This document shows positions 1 to 7,242 of a stretch of DNA of 50,545 bases, piece by piece. Position 1 is the first letter of the stretch; every line of letters begins with the position of its first letter. The notes under the pieces were generated by a model. It saw only the letters and a list, made by a program, of their open reading frames with translations, was not told the DNA's origin and did not search any database. A program made the translations under genes and the position numbers. Source of the stretch: a virus; the IMG/VR virus record IMGVR_UViG_3300037493_004972, positions 1-50,545 of that record. One strand, given 5' to 3'.

Positions 1-5
1 ATCTA

Positions 6-764
6 ATGAATTGGTTAGACGAAAACAACATTCCGCATTACAAAGACGATTATAACAATGTTTATGCAACTAAACAAGAAACTGAAGAATTGCCTGAGGA
101 TTTTTATTTTCCTTGCGTTATATCTCACACTGATACTGTGCACGAAATTTGCCATCTAAACATTAGAGAAGAATTTTTACAAAACGCACAAAAAGAAGAA
201 AAGTTATCACTCAAAGCATACGACAATATTGGACTACCAGTTGGAATTGGTGGTGACGATAAATGTGGTGTTTTTGCTTGTTTGACTTTATTGAAAGAAC
301 TTCCTTATTTGAAGGCGGCTTTCTTTGTATCTGAAGAAACAGGTTGTCACGGTTCTAGTAAATCAGACCCCGAGTTTTTTAAAAATGTTGGATATGGTAT
401 TCAATTTGACGCACCTGAAAACTGGATGATTACTGAGAAATGTTTTGGACAAGTATTGTTTGACAGAGAATCAGAATTCTTTGAGGTTTGTGATAAAGTT
501 CTCAGTGAGGGAATGATTAAAGAAGATATGGACTACATGGTTCACCCTTATACCGATGTGTATGCTCTTAGAGGAAAGTTTGATTTCTCTTGTATAAATT
601 TCTCAATTGGATATTATGAATATCACAGTAGAAATGAATATGTTGTTGTAGAGGACGTATTCAACGGTATTGATATGGGTAAAAAAATGATTGAACTTTT
701 GGGTAATAAATTACATTATAAAAAGGCTAAACAATATGATTGGAAAACAAGACAGGTCTTCTAA
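6..764 (+). CDS. M20/PepT-like zinc aminopeptidase, probably 5'-partial
   Basis: This looks like a di-zinc peptidase of the M20 (PepT-like) group. Visible metal or catalytic positions are SHTDTV (H41, D43), GIGGDDKCG (D84/D85), SEETG (E110/E111), D135 in IQFDAP, and H207 in YEYHSRNEY. These come in the family order. Family members usually have some 20-40 residues before the 'NNVYATK' segment, and the frame is open to the left edge of the window, so the true start may lie upstream. It converges with the next gene, overlapping it by 4 nt tail to tail. Phage peptidases of this kind may degrade peptides or serve as accessory metabolic enzymes; the role here is unknown. The family call is good, the substrate is not known. 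Confidence 0.75.
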   Translation: MNWLDENNIPHYKDDYNNVYATKQETEELPEDFYFPCVISHTDTVHEICHLNIREEFLQNAQKEEKLSLKAYDNIGLPVGIGGDDKCGVFACLTLLKELPYLKAAFFVSEETGCHGSSKSDPEFFKNVGYGIQFDAPENWMITEKCFGQVLFDRESEFFEVCDKVLSEGMIKEDMDYMVHPYTDVYALRGKFDFSCINFSIGYYEYHSRNEYVVVEDVFNGIDMGKKMIELLGNKLHYKKAKQYDWKTRQVF

Positions 765-1519
765 ATAAAGTCTTCCAACTTATCAATATAACGTTTAACT
801 ATCGGGTGGTCTTGAATATCAGTAAATTCGCCACCCGATTTTTTTATGTCCTTAATTCCCATCACAACTTGTTCTAAATAGGTTTTAATCATTTTGGACA
901 TTGATGGGTATTTTTCAATATAGGGAGAAAGTTGAAAATTTGGCTTTGCAATTTCCATAGGTATACCTGATTTTATCACAAGTTTTGCGAGCATTTGTTT
1001 TGCAAAATTGTCGGCATCCATTTCCATCTTCCAGTATTGTTCTGATAATTTTTCAAAATCATCTAAATCATAATCAGTCAGTGGATTATCCATTTTCAAC
1101 TGACTAATCTGGTCTTCGTGCCTAATTTCGTGGAATATTGTGTAAATAAAATCACCCAAAGTAGACATTTGATTTGGAGAACAAATGATGATACTGTCCT
1201 TTGTCCTAACACCGGAAAATCCTGTAGAACAAGAGTTTAAGAATTTAATTTTTAAGTTGTGGTCTGTAATATAATCAATAACAAACTTTGTAATCTCATC
1301 AATTTTTGGTTGGAACTTTTCTGGAAATTTTGTTTTGAATCCATCCATAAGTCTACCAAGATTTGATTGAGTTTTCGGTGTGTTATCATGACCACACTTG
1401 TGACAAATATATTTGTCATCTCCACCATCAGATAAATCCCATGACCATCCACAACCGTCACAAATAACTTTGCCGTTCTTGATTTCTTCTTTCAATATTC
1501 TCCTGATAAGATTTTTCAC
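761..1519 (-). CDS. Zinc-ribbon plus HExxH gluzincin-like protein with putative head-targeting tag
   Basis: The start is a GTG at 1519; there is no in-frame ATG nearby. Residues 1-12 form a short basic amphipathic helix ending LKEE, similar to tags on two other proteins in this window. A four-Cys zinc ribbon follows (C20, C23, C39, C42). A metallopeptidase-like core has HEIRH (H130, E131, H134) and, about 30 residues on, EMDADNFA (E166-A173), the pattern expected for a gluzincin third ligand. No signal peptide or membrane segment is seen. The combination suggests a DNA- or protein-binding zinc ribbon fused to a minimal protease that may be packaged in the virion. Protease activity is inferred from motifs only. 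Confidence 0.6.
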   Translation of the reverse strand: MKNLIRRILKEEIKNGKVICDGCGWSWDLSDGGDDKYICHKCGHDNTPKTQSNLGRLMDGFKTKFPEKFQPKIDEITKFVIDYITDHNLKIKFLNSCSTGFSGVRTKDSIIICSPNQMSTLGDFIYTIFHEIRHEDQISQLKMDNPLTDYDLDDFEKLSEQYWKMEMDADNFAKQMLAKLVIKSGIPMEIAKPNFQLSPYIEKYPSMSKMIKTYLEQVVMGIKDIKKSGGEFTDIQDHPIVKRYIDKLEDFI

Positions 1520-1522
1520 ATA

Positions 1523-1530
1523 TATAAATA
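1523..1530 (-). promoter_or_regulatory. TATTTATA late-promoter-like octamer
   Basis: On the minus strand the octamer reads TATTTATA and ends 3 nt before the GTG start at 1519. The spacing would allow only a leaderless or nearly leaderless transcript. Confidence 0.4.
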
Positions 1531-1531
1531 C

Positions 1532-1558
1532 AAAAAAAGGGGGAATAAATTCCCCCCT
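1532..1558 (-). terminator. Rho-independent terminator after the clp gene
   Basis: On the minus strand a G-run, AAT, a short loop, ATT and a C-run form a GC-rich hairpin, followed by seven T residues (the A-run at 1532-1538 on the plus strand). It lies just beyond the stop of the leftward clp gene and separates it from the next leftward gene. Confidence 0.8.
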
Positions 1559-1561
1559 TAA

Positions 1562-3577
1562 TTATCTACCCTTTTTTGTGACTTTGACTTCCTCTCCGTC
1601 AACTTTGATTTGATAGGATTTGTTTTCAACCATCTTACCTGTCAATACTTCTTCAGATAAAAGGTCTTCAACCTTGTCTTGAATTGCCCTTTTTAAAGGA
1701 CGAGCTCCATACAATTCATCGAATCCAATTTTAGCTAAATAATTAACTAATGTTTCATCGTAACTGATTGTGTATTTCATCTCATCAAGACGAGCTACAA
1801 GTTTCTTCAATTCAATCTCAGTGATTTTCTTGATGTCTTCAGGACTTAATGAGTTGAATACGATTGTATCGTCGATACGATTCAAGAACTCAGGAGAGAA
1901 GAAATTCTTCATCTCTTTCATTAATACCTGTTTTTTAGCCTCCTCGTTTCCGTAAGTGTTGTTAGAGAAACCAATACCAGTTCCGAAGTCCTGAAGTTTC
2001 TTAACACCCAAGTTAGAAGTAAGGATAATCAACGTATTCTTGAAGTTAATCTTACGTCCAAGACTATCGGTAACATGACCATCGTCTAAGATTTGGAGTA
2101 AAATTGTGAATACATCTTTGTGAGCTTTTTCAACCTCATCAAATAGGATAACAGAATATGGTTTGTTTTTAACCTTTTCAGTTAATTGTCCACCTTCTTC
2201 GTATCCAATATAACCTGGAGGAGCTCCAACCAATTTAGATATGGTATGTTTTTCCTGATATTCAGACATATCCACACGGATAAGTGAATCTACAGAGCCA
2301 AACATTTCTTTCGCTAATTGTTTGGCCAAGTGAGTTTTACCCACACCTGTTGAACCAAGGAATACGAATGAACCGATTGGACGATTGGGGTCTTTGATAC
2401 CAAGACGATTTCTCTTAATTGCTTTTGCAATCTTGATAACTGCAGCGTCTTGACCAATTACTTTACCAATCAACTCCTTATCTAAATTGATAAGTGCTTT
2501 TGAATCATCAAGACTCATTTTGTTGACAGGGATTTTTGTCATGTTAGAAACAACATCATAAACATCTTCAAGAGTAATCTTTTGTTTGTCTTTGATAAGT
2601 TGTTCTTCAAACTTAGTCTTTTCAGTCTCAAGTTTATCTAACAATTTCTTTTCCTTGTCACGAAGTTGTGCGGCCTGTTCGTAGTTTTGCATCTTAACAA
2701 CATCAATTTTCTGTTGTTTGATTTCAGAAGCTTTCTTCTTAAGGTCTTCGATTACAGGTGGAACTTTAAGTTCGGTCTGCATACGAGCTCCAACTTCATC
2801 CAAGATGTCGAATGCCTTATCAGGGAATTCACGGTCGGTGATATATCGGTCAGCGAGTTTAACACACGTTTCAATAATCTCATCCGTATATGAAACCTTA
2901 TGATAAGATTCATATTTGTCTCGAACATTCTTGAGGATTTGGATTGTTTCCGCAACTGATGAAGGTTCAACCAAAACCTTTTGGAATCTACGTTCCAATG
3001 CTCCATCCTTCTCAATGTTCTTACGGAACTCATCGAGAGTGGTTGCTCCAATACATTGGAGTTCACCACGAGAAAGAGCTGGTTTGAAAATGTTTGAACC
3101 ATCCATAGAACCTGCTGAGTTACCAGAACCAACAAGGGTATGAATTTCATCAATGAATATGATGATATTGGGATTTGCTTGAAGCTCTTCAATAATAACC
3201 TTCATTCTTTCTTCAAACTGACCACGGTATTTAGTTCCCGCAACCACAGAAGTTAAATCAAGGTTTACAATTCTTTTGTCCACGAGATTTCTTGGACATT
3301 CACCATTCACAATTTTGATTGCGAGACCTTCAACAAGTGCGGTCTTACCACAACCAGGTTCCCCAACGATAATTGGGTTGTTTTTCTTACGACGGGAAAG
3401 AATCTGAGCGATACGTAGTATTTCTCTATCTCTACCAATAACAGGGTCCAACTTACCTTGTTCTGCAAGTTTATTTAAATCTCTACTGAAATTATCCAAG
3501 ACAGGAGTGCTACTGTCTGAATTCTGTTTTTGTTTTTTACTCTTCATTGTTTCGTCGTCGTCCATTAAATCATTCAT
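1562..3577 (-). CDS. ClpC-like Hsp100 AAA+ unfoldase lacking the N-domain
   Basis: A two-ring AAA+ unfoldase. D1 has GEPGCGKT (72-79), Walker B FIDE (141-144) and the pore-type motif [11 protein letters not shown] (114-124). D2 has GSTGVGKT (408-415), Walker B LFDE (478-481) and C-terminal [10 protein letters not shown]. Between them, residues about 285-330 form a short coiled coil with a UVR-like [11 protein letters not shown] stretch, as in ClpC and unlike the long ClpB middle domain. A GIGF sequence (534-537) sits where Clp ATPases carry the ClpP-docking loop. The usual N-terminal Clp_N repeats are absent: D1 begins after only about 30 polar residues, so adaptor recognition must differ. 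At 671 aa it is shorter than bacterial ClpC. It is transcribed divergently from hsp20, which suggests a shared proteostasis module. No clpP is seen in the window. Confidence 0.9.
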   Translation of the reverse strand: MNDLMDDDETMKSKKQKQNSDSSTPVLDNFSRDLNKLAEQGKLDPVIGRDREILRIAQILSRRKKNNPIIVGEPGCGKTALVEGLAIKIVNGECPRNLVDKRIVNLDLTSVVAGTKYRGQFEERMKVIIEELQANPNIIIFIDEIHTLVGSGNSAGSMDGSNIFKPALSRGELQCIGATTLDEFRKNIEKDGALERRFQKVLVEPSSVAETIQILKNVRDKYESYHKVSYTDEIIETCVKLADRYITDREFPDKAFDILDEVGARMQTELKVPPVIEDLKKKASEIKQQKIDVVKMQNYEQAAQLRDKEKKLLDKLETEKTKFEEQLIKDKQKITLEDVYDVVSNMTKIPVNKMSLDDSKALINLDKELIGKVIGQDAAVIKIAKAIKRNRLGIKDPNRPIGSFVFLGSTGVGKTHLAKQLAKEMFGSVDSLIRVDMSEYQEKHTISKLVGAPPGYIGYEEGGQLTEKVKNKPYSVILFDEVEKAHKDVFTILLQILDDGHVTDSLGRKINFKNTLIILTSNLGVKKLQDFGTGIGFSNNTYGNEEAKKQVLMKEMKNFFSPEFLNRIDDTIVFNSLSPEDIKKITEIELKKLVARLDEMKYTISYDETLVNYLAKIGFDELYGARPLKRAIQDKVEDLLSEEVLTGKMVENKSYQIKVDGEEVKVTKKGR

Positions 3578-3600
3578 AATGTATAATTTTTACAAAGGTG

Positions 3601-3675
3601 TGTCAAAAATTGGACACTGCCAAATATTTTGACAAATTGTCAGGGTTTATTTTTTTATATGTCATTATGACATAT
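3601..3675. promoter_or_regulatory. Divergent clp/hsp20 control region with three TGTC/GACA inverted repeats
   Basis: The spacer between clp and hsp20 (3578-3774) contains TGTC-N8-GACA at 3601-3616, the palindrome TGACAAATTGTCA at 3630-3642, and the perfect 19-nt palindrome ATATGTCATTATGACATAT at 3657-3675. All share TGTC/GACA half-sites, as expected for a dimeric repressor or activator acting on both genes. The binding protein is unknown. Apart from these and the octamer at 3741, nothing else is recognised in the spacer. Confidence 0.55.
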
Positions 3676-3740
3676 TGTTAAGAAAAGAACTGAAAATATT
3701 ACAGAGATGTGCCAACGGCACCGAACTTGATTATTACAAA

Positions 3741-3748
3741 TATAAATA
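3741..3748 (+). promoter_or_regulatory. TATAAATA octamer upstream of hsp20
   Basis: TATAAATA on the coding strand, 26 nt before the hsp20 ATG, identical to the T4 late -10 octamer. Most other copies in this window read TATTTATA on the coding strand, so orientation is a caveat. Confidence 0.35.
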
Positions 3749-3774
3749 ATAAATTTTAAAAAAACTAAAAAATT

Positions 3775-4176
3775 ATGATTTACGGAAATTCAGAATTGAA
3801 TGATTTATTTGACACAATTTTCAACAACAAAGGAAGGTCAAACTACAACTACACCACCACTCTTGTAAATAGTGATTCAGGAAGTGAACTTTATGAAATT
3901 AACCACACCAAAGACGGAGCTTACCTCTTCTTCGACGCACCCGGATTCAACAAGTCAAACTTAAAAGTTGAGATGGAAGGCGGTGTTATTCATATTGAAG
4001 GCAAAAGAACCTATAAGTTGAATAATGAAGAAAAAAATAAATCTATTTCCCAACAATTTAAAATCGGAGATGATTATAATGCTTCATCAATCGAAGCAAC
4101 AATAGAAGATGGTTTACTAACCGTGTTTGTTCCTAATTACAAAAAACAAGAAAAGAAAAGAATCAATCTCCTTTAA
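3775..4176 (+). CDS. Hsp20 / alpha-crystallin small heat-shock protein
   Basis: A 133-residue ATP-independent holdase. After a variable N-terminal arm of about 40 residues comes a beta-rich alpha-crystallin domain (about 40-125) with 'DAPGF', 'VIHIEGKR' and the diagnostic A-x-x-E-D-G-L-L-T-V-F-V-P signature near the end. The short tail INLL may act as the I-x-I/V-type motif that docks between subunits. The gene stands alone between the divergent clp gene and a terminator. Such proteins are known in large phages and cyanophages, where they are thought to help virion protein folding. With the Clp ATPase next door it could form a hold-and-unfold pair; that is an inference from position. Confidence 0.9.
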   Translation: MIYGNSELNDLFDTIFNNKGRSNYNYTTTLVNSDSGSELYEINHTKDGAYLFFDAPGFNKSNLKVEMEGGVIHIEGKRTYKLNNEEKNKSISQQFKIGDDYNASSIEATIEDGLLTVFVPNYKKQEKKRINLL

Positions 4177-4181
4177 AAATT

Positions 4182-4206
4182 AACCCTCACTTCGGTGGGG
4201 GTTTTT
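4182..4206. terminator. Bidirectional rho-independent terminator
   Basis: A 9-bp stem (4182-4190 with 4195-4203, one G-T pair) closes a TTCG loop and is followed by T residues; A/T-runs flank both sides. It lies directly after hsp20 and overlaps the stop codon of the convergent phosphoesterase gene. Confidence 0.85.
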
Positions 4207-4828
4207 ACATTATAAAATCAAAAGGTTTACCACCTAATGTTTTTTGAGTAAGTCTGTCAACAATCGATGCGTTAGAAAATATTGTAATACCATCGGTAAA
4301 TGTTCCTTTGGAATGATGTGCATGTCCAAAAAGATGGTATTTTGGTTTATATTTTTTTACATATTCTAATAAACTAAATGAACCGACACTTTTACCTAAT
4401 TTGTTGTCAAGAATGTCTTTTGGAGGGCCATGAGTTATTAATACATCACATTCTATGTCTTTTAATTCGTTTTGAATATCAATGTCCGATAATTCCCCAA
4501 AGGGATAACGTGTATTAAATTCCTTTAAGGTCCCTGTTAATCCATAAAAAGTTATGTTACGAATTTTGAGTGATGAGTTTTGTAGTAATACAATATTTTC
4601 AGGTAATTTATAATTTAATAATTCTTCATCATGATTACCTAAAACAATAATTTTAAAATCGTAAGGTGTTCTATCAATCCAATCCACAATTTTTTCAATA
4701 GGTATTTTGTTTTCGAAGTCTAATATATCACCAGAATGAATCAGAATATCACCTCCAAGCAGAGTTAGAGTATCGTGATATCCATGGGTATCAGAAATGT
4801 GTGTTATCTTACAACTATTATCTATCAT
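4205..4828 (-). CDS. Calcineurin-like metallophosphoesterase
   Basis: A compact binuclear metallophosphoesterase. All family motifs are present in order: SDTHGYH, GDILIHSGD, GNHDE, LITHGPP and GHAH. I chose the ATG at 4828 because the SDTHG motif normally lies about ten residues from the start. The longer frame back to 4903 would run deep into the sulfotransferase gene. With this start the gene overlaps the upstream one by 11 nt, indicating co-translation. It is the last gene of the hydroxylase-sulfotransferase-phosphoesterase string. One attractive role is removal of the 3'-phosphate from PAP, the by-product of a sulfotransferase, but known PAP phosphatases are of a different fold, so this is only a guess. 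The substrate could equally be a cyclic nucleotide or a nucleic-acid end. Confidence 0.85.
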   Translation of the reverse strand: MIDNSCKITHISDTHGYHDTLTLLGGDILIHSGDILDFENKIPIEKIVDWIDRTPYDFKIIVLGNHDEELLNYKLPENIVLLQNSSLKIRNITFYGLTGTLKEFNTRYPFGELSDIDIQNELKDIECDVLITHGPPKDILDNKLGKSVGSFSLLEYVKKYKPKYHLFGHAHHSKGTFTDGITIFSNASIVDRLTQKTLGGKPFDFIM

Positions 4829-5483
4829 ATCCAAGAACTTTGAAATCAGAGATAAAATTTTTGTATATGATTTCCTTGGATTCTGAGTCCAAAAGATTAT
4901 CATAATTGATTTCTATTGGATTTCTATTCAAATTATATACAGGACCAATTTCTGATGAGATAAGGTTTGAAACTATTTTTAGATTATTTGATAAATCTTC
5001 GATTTTGAAGTAATGAATTTTTACACCTAAGTCATTGTGTGCTATTTGTTCGTCAAACATTCTTACACCCGACCAACTTTTTTTCGTCCGTAAATTTTCA
5101 TAATAATGAGAATCATCTCCAAAAAAATTTTTTATAAAATTTTCAGATGATTTACATTTGTCTACGTGAAAAACAAATTCTTTAAAATTCATTCCGTGAA
5201 ATGTAATTTTTTCATTGTTTGGGCTTATTCTAATTAGTTGATAGTAAGATGATACAAATCTATAATATGGATTTCTTGTAAATTGTAATATTGTATACTC
5301 TTCAGGATTTACTATGTCGTGTAGTTCACAAATTTCTGAAAGTTTCGGATGAAATACGGGATATCCAACAATTTTGGTTGATACATTAAAATTTATTTGA
5401 GCTCTTCTAAACACATCTTCGAGGGATGTTGATGCTGTTTTTGGTGGGGATAAAATAATTATTTTTTTTTCTGTGGATATCAT
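4818..5483 (-). CDS. PAPS-dependent sulfotransferase
   Basis: The N-terminal SPPKTASTS (12-20, K15) matches the loop that binds the 5'-phosphosulfate of PAPS. FTRNPYYRFVSSYY (68-81; R70, S78/S79) matches the 3'-phosphate-binding segment of sulfotransferases that modify carbohydrates or proteins. Total length is 221 aa, in the family range. I take ATG 5483 because it gives an ATGA overlap with the preceding hydroxylase gene; a further in-frame start at 5510 is less likely. It acts in the cytoplasm on an unknown acceptor, with host PAPS. Sulfotransferases are uncommon in phages; likely acceptors are a glycan made by the phage's own transferases or a protein side chain. The family call rests on both cofactor motifs. 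Confidence 0.8.
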   Translation of the reverse strand: MISTEKKIIILSPPKTASTSLEDVFRRAQINFNVSTKIVGYPVFHPKLSEICELHDIVNPEEYTILQFTRNPYYRFVSSYYQLIRISPNNEKITFHGMNFKEFVFHVDKCKSSENFIKNFFGDDSHYYENLRTKKSWSGVRMFDEQIAHNDLGVKIHYFKIEDLSNNLKIVSNLISSEIGPVYNLNRNPIEINYDNLLDSESKEIIYKNFISDFKVLGYDR

Positions 5484-6034
5484 GATTTTAATAAAGATGA
5501 TTGAACCCAATCAACAATTAAATGAATTCTATCATTATCACCAAAATTATCAACAGAATGTTTTTTCTTATCGTTATTAATTTCCCAAAGCTCACCCAAC
5601 ATTAAATTTTTCTTTTCATCACCAACTGTGAAAAAACAATTTTCGTTTGTTTGAATTGCAACATGTATTCTTCTACAATCAACTAAAGTTAGACCCGTGT
5701 CAACATGAGATGGAATTGATTTTTTTGCTGGTAAATTAACGAGTATTGCTCTCATTATTTTACCGTCTTCATTTGTGTTTTTTTGAATAATATTTTCCAA
5801 TTTCGAAATTTCAGATTCAAAAAGAGAATAAAGATTAGTTAAATGAATTTTGAAAGAATCAAAATTTAAATTTTTATCAAAAATAATTGGTATTGTTTTA
5901 GTGTTGGAGTGGACAATATATTTTAACTGTCTATCAATAAATTCATCCCAATTCAAATTATTATTTTTGATGATTTTTATTATAGGTTCAACATCAATTT
6001 TTCCATGAAATAAAAACGTCTCATTAAGTTCCAT
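5480..6034 (-). CDS. Aspartyl/asparaginyl beta-hydroxylase-like 2OG-Fe(II) oxygenase
   Basis: The C-terminal half carries a cupin-type 2-oxoglutarate oxygenase core: the iron ligands lie in SHVDTG (H110, D112) and KKHSVDN (H159), with R169 in DRIHLIVDW placed to bind 2-oxoglutarate. The R-x-H pair and ELWEINN stretch between them are typical of the Asp/Asn/Arg hydroxylase family. The N-terminal 90 residues are helical and not recognised. Numbering uses ATG 6034 (MELNETF); an in-frame ATG at 6052 would overlap the previous gene by 16 nt. It is followed by the sulfotransferase with an ATGA overlap. Hydroxylation could create or prepare the acceptor that is then sulfated; this is an inference from gene order. 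Confidence 0.78.
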   Translation of the reverse strand: MELNETFLFHGKIDVEPIIKIIKNNNLNWDEFIDRQLKYIVHSNTKTIPIIFDKNLNFDSFKIHLTNLYSLFESEISKLENIIQKNTNEDGKIMRAILVNLPAKKSIPSHVDTGLTLVDCRRIHVAIQTNENCFFTVGDEKKNLMLGELWEINNDKKKHSVDNFGDNDRIHLIVDWVQSSLLKS

Positions 6035-6036
6035 AG

Positions 6037-6630
6037 TTATATGTCCAAACATTTTAATTTACCGTCAGAACTGTATCCAAAGTTGTAACGGTGTGCATCA
6101 ACCAAAGTTTCGTGACCAACAACTTTTTCGATTGCTTTTTCACAATCTTTAAAAAGTTTAAAATACTTGATGAAAAGATTATAAGCATCTTTATCGTAAT
6201 CGTTTAATTTATTTGCAATCTCAGAGATTGTTTTTTGGTCATGCCCATGGTTTGTATATATGTCAGTGATATCTCTACCAAATGATTCGTCTTCAGAATC
6301 TATAACTCCTATCTCCTCCAACTTATCCTCTATTTGTTGCCACTCACTTAATACTCTATCTGTTTGTAATTTTTCGATTTCTGCATAATAAGTCCCACGA
6401 ACTTCACTATCATTTATTTTACCTGTTCTAAAAACTTCGGCAAAAATATTAGGATTTGAACGGAATACTTTAACCCAATGTAAAACACCCTCGTCACCCA
6501 CTTTGAATAATCTATTGGGGTTGTTTCTCGAAGAATAGATTCTATGTTCCATCCCACGATTGAATTCGTTTTTTTGTTGCGTTCTTACTTCAATCAAAAA
6601 GTTTTTTATAATTTGTTCAATAGATTTCAT
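6037..6630 (-). CDS. Uncharacterised phage protein with weak kinase-like C-terminus
   Basis: 197 residues from ATG 6630 (MKSIEQIIKNFLIEV); the in-frame ATG at 6675 is less likely because it lies within the divergent leader. The first 15 residues form an amphipathic helix ending in L-I-E, similar to candidate head-targeting tags elsewhere in the window. An 'EHRIYSSRNNPNRLFKVGDEG' region and a terminal H-R-Y-N-F-G-Y...G-K-L-K-C-L-D-I resemble the beta-lid and the HxxNFG...D metal-binding segment of protein-kinase-like folds. No full kinase motif set is visible. It could be a packaged kinase-like effector or simply a structural accessory. It sits just upstream of the hydroxylase cassette and reads in the same direction. 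Confidence 0.6.
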   Translation of the reverse strand: MKSIEQIIKNFLIEVRTQQKNEFNRGMEHRIYSSRNNPNRLFKVGDEGVLHWVKVFRSNPNIFAEVFRTGKINDSEVRGTYYAEIEKLQTDRVLSEWQQIEDKLEEIGVIDSEDESFGRDITDIYTNHGHDQKTISEIANKLNDYDKDAYNLFIKYFKLFKDCEKAIEKVVGHETLVDAHRYNFGYSSDGKLKCLDI

Positions 6631-6678
6631 GATACTATTAAATAGTAAAAAGGTTTGAAATTCTTTTAATAACAAATC

Positions 6679-6686
6679 TATTTATG
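6679..6686 (+). promoter_or_regulatory. TATTTATG octamer, 3 nt before a gene start
   Basis: TATTTATG overlaps the first possible ATG (6684) of the next gene and ends 3 nt before the second (6690), which favours 6690 as the true start. Confidence 0.4.
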
Positions 6687-6689
6687 ATT

Positions 6690-6992
6690 ATGGAAACTTG
6701 GAAAAAATTTATTGAAGAGACTTCGAGTATGCAAGAACTCTTAGAGAAGTATTTGGAAATTAGATTACTTCTGAAAGAATTGGGTCACACTGAAGAAACC
6801 GTAACTAGAATTAAATCAGGGCCTAACAAATTATTCGAATTGAGAGCAGAAATTGCTTATTTATTTGACCACCTTAAAAAACATTTACGTAAATATGGGT
6901 TTGATATTCCTGATTCAGAAGTTAATCTTTATTTACAATCAAAAATGGATAAAATTGATTCATTAATACCATTGAACAATGCCAATAACTAG
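6690..6992 (+). CDS. Small helical hypothetical protein
   Basis: About 100 residues, predicted almost wholly helical, beginning METWKKFIEETSS. I prefer ATG 6690 over 6684 because the earlier ATG lies inside the TATTTATG octamer. The N-terminal 'W-K-K-F-I-E-E' is like the short N-terminal tags of T4-like internal head proteins (for example M-K-T-x-x-E-F-I-x-E), but the resemblance is short. No domain is recognised. It overlaps the following KTSC gene by 14 nt and starts the long rightward unit that leads to the head genes. Confidence 0.6.
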   Translation: METWKKFIEETSSMQELLEKYLEIRLLLKELGHTEETVTRIKSGPNKLFELRAEIAYLFDHLKKHLRKYGFDIPDSEVNLYLQSKMDKIDSLIPLNNANN

Positions 6993-7221
6993 AGAAGAAA
7001 TCAAAGGAACGAAGATTATCAACGAAATAAAGTCTTCAAACATTAAGAAAACTGAATACGACACTGAAACAAAAAAATTAGTGGTTGAATTTAACAACGG
7101 ACTAAAATACGAGTATGATGAAGTTCCCCACCAATCATATACTCAATTCAGAAAATCGGAATCACAAGGTAAATTTTTTACAACCGAAATCTCAAAAAAA
7201 TTCAAATATAAAAAACTATAG
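6979..7221 (+). CDS. KTSC-domain protein
   Basis: An 80-residue protein that is essentially one KTSC domain. The diagnostic features are the 'SSNIKKTEYD' opening, alternating strands 'KLVVEFNNGLKYEYDEVP', and a closing 'F-R-K-S-E-S-Q-G-K-F-F' helix followed by 'ISKKFKYKK'. KTSC is a small fold named from lysyl-tRNA synthetase-associated proteins; it also occurs as stand-alone genes in phages and plasmids. Its biochemical role is unknown, with nucleic-acid binding suggested by its basic surface. It overlaps the gene before it and sits 21 nt before the lysozyme fusion gene, so all three are probably one transcript. Confidence 0.85.
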   Translation: MPITREEIKGTKIINEIKSSNIKKTEYDTETKKLVVEFNNGLKYEYDEVPHQSYTQFRKSESQGKFFTTEISKKFKYKKL

Positions 7222-7230
7222 GTATCCAAC

Positions 7231-7238
7231 TATTTATT
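7231..7238 (+). promoter_or_regulatory. TATTTATT octamer, 4 nt before a gene start
   Basis: TATTTATT followed by AAGG and then the ATG at 7243; the AAGG is one of the few purine-rich leaders in the window. Confidence 0.35.
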
Positions 7239-7242
7239 AAGG

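Noticed and set aside
2752-3192. A 146-residue frame on the same strand as clp but out of phase
   Set aside because: It lies wholly within the AAA+ coding frame whose motifs are intact, and has no recognisable protein features.
4829-4903. Upstream extension of the phosphoesterase frame
   Set aside because: The extra 25 residues lie inside the sulfotransferase gene and precede the usual distance to the first metal motif; the ATG at 4828 gives a normal N-terminus.
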